From the NCBI RefSeq assembly GCF_040412425.1, contig NC_089743.1:87954471-88018470 (forward strand): a stretch of 64,000 nt of DNA. Reading direction: 5' to 3'. The stretch is from Macrobrachium rosenbergii (lineage: Eukaryota > Arthropoda > Malacostraca > Decapoda > Palaemonidae). The first letter of the stretch is position 1; each line of letters opens with the position of its first letter. The notes under the pieces were generated by a model, which saw nothing but the letters and a program-made list of their open reading frames with translations, made no database searches and had not been told where the DNA came from. A program made the translations under genes and the position numbers. This document shows positions 58,920 through 64,000 of this stretch, one piece after another.

Positions 58920-60881
58920 GGGGTCAGGGATTAATTTTGAGTGACGGTGTTCAAACTTCTACAGGTGTTACCTCTAGTCTGACCGAAGATGCATACAAAA
59001 TTTCAGGTGAATTGGATGAAAACTTTTTTTTTTAACGAATATTTTTCTTTTAAACATAACATTTTTTTGTGTTTTTTTAAGTACATCTCCTTCATTATTT
59101 ATCATTCAATTTAAAAACAAAAGTAATAGCAGAAAGTTTAGTTCCTATCAAATAAAATGGGCAAACTCAAAAATCTAATATGTGATGTATGCTATTTTAA
59201 AAAATATTTTAAAAGTGCAATAAAAATACCATAAAAATTATATATTAAATCTTGGTAAAAAAATTTTTAGAAAAAAAGAAAAATAAATTTGCGATGTGTT
59301 CTCTCACTATCTTTGTTCAAATTGCTTTTTAGATTTTTAAAATCCATTCATAAATACGGGAGTTTTGGAATTTGAATGTAGAAAAAGTAAGTTTTGAGAA
59401 AAAATGCAGTTAAAGTTTTGCTAACCATTTATTTTGCTTTTAGAAGCATATAAAGTTTCTTGGAAAAGCCTCCATGGCACTTGTTCCCCTCTCTTTTATA
59501 AGAGATATATTATTCCCTCTAAAAAAACACTTATCACTTAAAGAAAATAGTTTATCATATATTATTTTGGGGATAATCATAGAATGCCACTCGACTCTTT
59601 GTGCTGCCAGGTTTTAGGAGGCTAATGAGCCCCTCCTTCATATCCTCCTTTTGATGTTCTTTGCTTTCTTGAATGCATAGCAGACATTCGTTTCCTGGTC
59701 TTCTCTTTCATCTGAAGGCCTTTCAGGCTTTCCCCTGTCATTTTTTCATAATAGGCAGCAATGAACTTGCTGCATAGCTGATATCATGTTCCAATCTTTA
59801 TGATCGTGCTATCACTCAATTTATTGAGTCCCCAAGCTCACTCCTAAACATAACTTTGTTTGTTGTTGTTACATATTTCAGAAACATATTGTGTATCTTT
59901 TTCAAGGCCATAAGATGAAAGACAATCCTCTTCCTAACGTGGTTTATGCATTCTTCCTTGAGCACTGGATATGGAGTGCCACCGGGACCAGTGCCCTCAT
60001 TCAAACTGCATACTCCTTTATATGCTGTCCAATCCCCTTCACCAACAAATACTTTATAGTATATGAATTCCTGTCTAGTGATCTTTGCTACAATAACAAG
60101 AGCACCAGCAGCTAATATCTCCAGAAGCTACGTCAGGACAGCAGTACATCTCAAGAAAATGCTCATTCTCTTTCTCCTCCCTCTCCTCATCATCAGATAA
60201 CTTCAAAACAAAGTCGTCAGTGCCATCATCATCATCATCTTGATATAATATTTTGCAAGGGAATAATAGATTTCACTCAGAGCGGGCTTAAGTAATAGGA
60301 AGTACTTGGCATCTCCCTCAGCACCGTGGTTGGTGGCAACTTGTGAGAAGCCATAACATTAGCTGTCTATACTTTTAGCTTCAAGATAAGTTTGATATTG
60401 CGAGAGCTTTGCTTCCTTCGGTTACTAAACTTCTTTTTCTGGCATGTTGGTAATATATATAATACACAATTGGCGTCCAAAAGTCCAAGGAAGTGTTGCA
60501 ATGGATTGAAAATAACAAATACGATTACATCAAACGAAATATAAGAATTCTCTCGACAACTGGCTCGCGTTATTCAGTCCTGGGAAGCGTTGCCATCTCT
60601 ATCAGGAAAACATATTGTCGGCATACGAAAGAATACGCAATGAAAAGAAATAGAAATACCTGAAGAATGAATGCAAAATGAAATAGTAAAACCACCTAAC
60701 CAGACCTTTAATTCTCTACTTGGGTGTGGCCTTTAAATTGGCCTTTAAACTGTTTAAGGCTTCGTGTCGATATTATCTTCACGTGTGGCAATGGCGGGAC
60801 CCAGATCTGTGGAAATATGAGCGATAACTAATTTTCACGAATTTGAGCCAATATCACCAAAATCGCAGGCCGCCGATACCC
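58920..60881. mobile_element. Kolobok-like DNA transposon (TTAA target)
   Basis: Bounded by GGGTATCGGCGG (58920-58931) and its reverse complement (60870-60881), each flanked by TTAA (58916-58919; 60882-60885). TTAA duplications occur in piggyBac and Kolobok. piggyBac ends start CCY, whereas Kolobok ends are purine-rich, and the encoded transposase remnant fits Kolobok. About 1.96 kb, inserted inside a pogo-like element in an upstream OGDH intron. Confidence 0.7.
59790..60240 (-). pseudogene. Kolobok-like transposase remnant
   Basis: On minus the sequence reads YKVFVGEGDWTAYKGVCSLN, then GTGPGG and VLKEECINHVRKRIVFHLMA, then LKKIHNMFLK. The 'GDGD-x-x-x-Y...KEECINHVxKRxxxxLRxLKK' arrangement is typical of the DDE domain annotated as mutator-like in arthropod Kolobok-type transposases. 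An acidic stretch (poly-Asp, about 60215-60240) precedes it. The glycine-acid pair lies in the expected spot for one catalytic residue. Stops follow on both sides, so only part survives. Confidence 0.6.
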
Positions 60882-61149
60882 TTAATGCAGTAATAAGACA
60901 AAAATTTAAAGTATATTTGATAGGGGATGATACTTTAATAATTTAAGGTATATTTGATATGGGATGATACTTCAAGCATACAACTGGTATTTGAACTTTC
61001 AAGATAGGCAGTTATAAGCATTTTTTAGAGGGGGGGGTTCTAAGTATTTGCGGATTTGAACTATTTGAAGGGGGTGGGGGTGGGGGTCTGGAACGCATCC
61101 TCCATGAATACAGGGGGTTTACTGTATATGATCTACAGGTTTGCATCTA

Positions 61150-61450
61150 TTACCGGACATTGCAGTCATATTGTCTAAGACAAATAAAATGTGGGTCCCT
61201 TTTGGATTTTCCAATTTCCTGAGGGACAGAAAGACAGCCAATCAGCTCCAGGAAGTTGATATGACACCTCAGAGCAGGTGACCACCTCCCTGTTGCCTGA
61301 TGATCCCCCAAATGGCCTCCCCAACCTGTCAAGGAGGCATCTGTGTGTATTATCACTTGTAAAGACGGAGGAGTCAGGGTGACCTTTTTGCCAGACCCCT
61401 CTTCCAGGTCCACGGCTGGAGTATCTTCCCAACCCTTCGACTCCTTTCAT
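61150..61450 (-). pseudogene. DIRS-like RNase H scrap
   Basis: Minus-strand IHTDASLTGWGGHLGDHQAT (RNase H start, TDAS) with GRWSP, CHINFLEL and then LRQYDCNVR in another frame. This matches the RNase H region of DIRS elements. It is flanked on the left by the end of the pogo-like element. Confidence 0.7.
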
Positions 61451-61499
61451 GAAGTCGATTTTATTGAGCCTAGGATGATTTTATATATAATCCTAGGTT

Positions 61500-62200
61500 T
61501 ATTTGTTCTTTCTTCGCCTAGTATAGGGTGTTGCCTAATCCAGATTATTACAGATGACTCTTAAATGTTTAGGCTATATAAAAACAGAAACTTACTAATA
61601 TGTAAGCTTATAGTTAGGCTACTATTTTTGTCTAACCCAGGTTGCTGCTTGTATTCAATATTAGGCTATTTGATCTGCTATATAAAACAGTAATTCACTA
61701 ATGTGTAACCTTATAGCTGGACTATCACTTACTCTAATCTAGGCTACTGAATAATCCAGATTATTTAATTCACACTTAAGGGTATGGGTTACATAAAACA
61801 CAATTACCTTAGTATGCAGCCTTAAAGTTAGGCTACCATCTCATTCAGCACAGGCTACTATTTCATCTAGTCCTAGGTTACATGATCTATGCTAACGATT
61901 TAGTCCAATAATGGGATGTTTCCTTAAAAGTTATCAACTTAATATAAGGCACTGCCTAGTCCTGGATTACTTAGATCATGCTTAAGTATACAGGCTATAT
62001 AAAAGGAAAACGTCTGTTGCCTGTCTATCTAATCCTAGGGTCCTTGGTGTAAACTAGACTGCTGCCTAGGCCCATAACAGGATGTGTAATAAACAGTTCT
62101 TACCATAATTTAGGTTACTACCTAATCTAGGTTATTTAATTCACCCTTAAGGATATGTAATCCTTGGTTATAGGCTACAGACAACATCTATTATAGTCTA
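61500..62200. repeat. Degenerate ~105-bp tandem repeat
   Basis: Blocks such as 'ggctatataaaaacagaaac' (61573), 'gctatataaaacagtaattc' (61678) and 'ggttacataaaacacaatta' (61788) recur about every 105-110 bases. Each is followed by 'aatatgtaagcttatagtta'-like text. Units are diverged. Confidence 0.75.
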
Positions 62201-62959
62201 AAATATTCTCACTGAATCTGATGTACGCTACTCCCTAGGCTATTGTAGACATCGTTTTCTGAAAGGATTATTCACTAAATTAACAAAAAATTGTGGAACA
62301 TTTCTTTAGTTAAAACCTCTAAGTAGAATGGCAAATTCTTCAAAACAATTTGCGCTTTTTACAAATAGCGATCGTAAGTAAGCGCTGACCATACGCTCGC
62401 AAGAAACGCCAGTCTACGGTTTCCACACACATATTAATTACCCATTCCAGAGTTTAAAACTAAACATTTTCACTGGAACTTAAAAATAAGCACTTAACTT
62501 TCGATTTTAGATGTTTGCATGATCCTTGCTAGTGAAAACAGAGAATAAAAAGCTGACATAAGGAGCACTGGCTTTCAGTGAACTTTCCTGTCACTTGATC
62601 AGAGAGTAATGGCTCCCTGGTCCTGTACTGGTCTGGTTGTAAACAAGATGGTGGATGCGCATACACAATACTGTAGTCACTTCTCCTTCTTGCAGGTTTT
62701 GATTCTGGAAAACTGGGTTCAGCTTTGCTGAAGATAAGGGAAAATGCCCTTTTATCTTTGAGTCCATTATACTCCATCAAGTGTTATAGTGTTTATCATT
62801 ACGACACAATATCCGGCTACAAGACCAGGCTAAAAGAGAATTCTTTGATATTAGTCTGGTCACCATGGAGCTCTGGTAGACCATGGAAGGGTAATTCCTT
62901 AAGGACGAAACAAGCGACTACGATATACAAAAGCAAAGACCTAAATTACAAATAGAGTT
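62201..62959. other. No gene recognised
   Basis: Short frames on both strands only; no domain or exon supported. Confidence 0.45.
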
Positions 62960-63760
62960 TTCTTGGAAAATTTTTTATTGGGGGGAAGTGCATAATTTCT
63001 ACTTATTATTCCACCTACATAAAGTTATTTTGGCAAGGCTTTTTTATGCTACTGTATAGAGCAACCATTCAGCTACAAAATGAAACAAAATTGAGTAGTC
63101 TACTTTGGAAATTTTCAGAGCTCTGCATTTTTTGGAAAAAAAAAAAAAAAAAAAAAAAAGTATAAAATGTTTTTGCGCACTCCACTTTCCTTACAGAAAA
63201 TGTGACAAGAAAGTATCTCACAATTTCTACTCATTATTCCACCTACTAGATACAGTTTTTTGGGAGGGCTTTTTGACACTATATAGATCAATCATTCAGC
63301 TGCAAAATGAAACAAAATTAAGCATTCTACCTTGAAAATTTTTGGAGTTACATGTCTTTGATCAAAAATAGGTAAAAAATGTTTTTGCATGCATCATGTG
63401 GGTGACTGGCCCTTTTCTTACAGAAAACACGTTGCTAATTTGTCATTCATTTTTGTACATTTTTCTTGCTATACTTACAACTTTTGCATTACAATAACTT
63501 GGTAATTTATCTGTGTCCTATGGACAAAAAAATGAAGATTACTGCAAATAGTTTTTGGCAAATTCTTTTTTGGGGGAAAAAGTGCAAAATTTTCTCATAT
63601 CTCATAATTTTTACTTATTATTCCACCTACATAAAGTTATTTTATAGGGCTTTTTCATGTCACTGTATAGAGCAATCATTCAGCTGCAAAATGAAAAACC
63701 TAGCAGCCTACCTTGAAAATTGTTGGAGCTACCTGTCTTTGAACAAAAAAAGGTCTAAAC
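62960..63760. repeat. Three diverged direct repeats (~200-230 bp each)
   Basis: 'ttattattccacctacataa' and related text recur near 63003, 63231 and 63616, each followed by 'atagagcaa(c/t)cattcagct' and 'aaaatgaaa'. Spacing is 228 then about 385 bases. Between them is a poly-A run (about 63138-63160). The sequence 63455-63505 also resembles 44838-44890. Confidence 0.8.
63138..63160. repeat. Poly-A run
   Basis: About 22 A, possibly the tail of a retrocopied repeat. Confidence 0.85.
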
Positions 63761-64000
63761 ATTTTTATACCAACTGTTCGAGTTACTGCCACTTCCCATA
63801 TACGGTATGTAATTGTTTATAAGGTTCTTAAGCAAAAGTATTGAAGACTTAATATGGTAACTGGGCTTGTATGAAAACATGGTACTTCCTTTGAAATACA
63901 AAAAATTATGCAGCTGGGTTATCTTATACACTGTACATATCCTTTTCTAAAAGTCTATTTTCAGCTAAATACTATTAGTATACAAACAATGGTGGAGGTC

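Larger units (their letters stand above)
58340..61124. mobile_element. Pogo/Tigger-like non-autonomous element (host of a nested insertion)
   Basis: Left end CAGTAAACCCCTAATATTCA and right end GGGGGTTTACTG are inverted and TA-flanked (58338-58339; 61125-61126). Inner right-type sequence (aggcagttataagcattttt) is shared with the 42305-45826 cluster. It is interrupted by the Kolobok-like element at 58920-60881. Without the insertion it would be about 820 bp. Confidence 0.75.

Overview
This window is eukaryotic, repeat-dense and intron-rich. It has long (TA)n, (CT)n and trinucleotide microsatellites, two SINE families I recognise from decapod crustaceans, DIRS1-like tyrosine-recombinase retrotransposons (known to be widespread in Decapoda), and a mitochondrial-enzyme gene with arthropod-style exons. 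A decapod (shrimp, crab or crayfish) is the best guess. No rRNA gene, functional tRNA gene, CRISPR array or operon is seen. Most of the DNA is mobile-element sequence in various stages of decay.

The one gene I identify with high confidence is the 3' end of OGDH, the E1 subunit of the mitochondrial 2-oxoglutarate dehydrogenase complex, on the minus strand. Five coding exons are present: 57915-58037, 57610-57773, 57108-57255, 56451-56605 and the terminal 36409-36508. Earlier exons lie beyond base 64000. The last intron is about 19.9 kb and is full of transposons. It also holds a 165-nt open segment (46160-46324) with GT-AG borders and matching phase 2 on both sides, a candidate in-frame cassette exon. 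A second real-looking exon (6764-6959, minus) starts a secreted cysteine-rich protein.

Layout: 726-2270 is a PIF/Harbinger element with TAA target duplications and remnants of both of its genes. 3100-4200 holds broken LINE ORF1 and C-terminal fragments. 7300-9890 is a decayed LINE (minus) interrupted by two SINE-like insertions, and 13380-14990 is a copy of a similar LINE (plus) interrupted by a (CT)n tract. 15430-19560 is a near full-length CR1/L2-type LINE (minus) whose ORF1 starts with a PHD-like zinc finger. 20430-21003 holds a deletion-fused LINE scrap and a SINE. 22120-23020 holds a tRNA-like SINE and an RT fragment. 23030-33170 is a mosaic of DIRS1-like elements: one copy with recognisable inverted ends (about 26565-32925) probably sits inside an older copy, and itself contains a 227-bp TA-flanked MITE.

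Within and around OGDH: 38160-39800 is a plus-strand DIRS relic. 42305-45826 is a cluster of pogo/Tigger-like non-autonomous repeats. 48468-52562 is a Tc1-like element with about 375-bp inverted repeats, a transposase interrupted by a GT-AG intron, and a six-copy 115-bp tandem array. 58340-61124 is another pogo/Tigger-like element into which a TTAA-flanked Kolobok-like transposon (58920-60881) has inserted. 61150-61460 is a DIRS RNase H scrap, and 61500-63760 contains two families of diverged tandem repeats.
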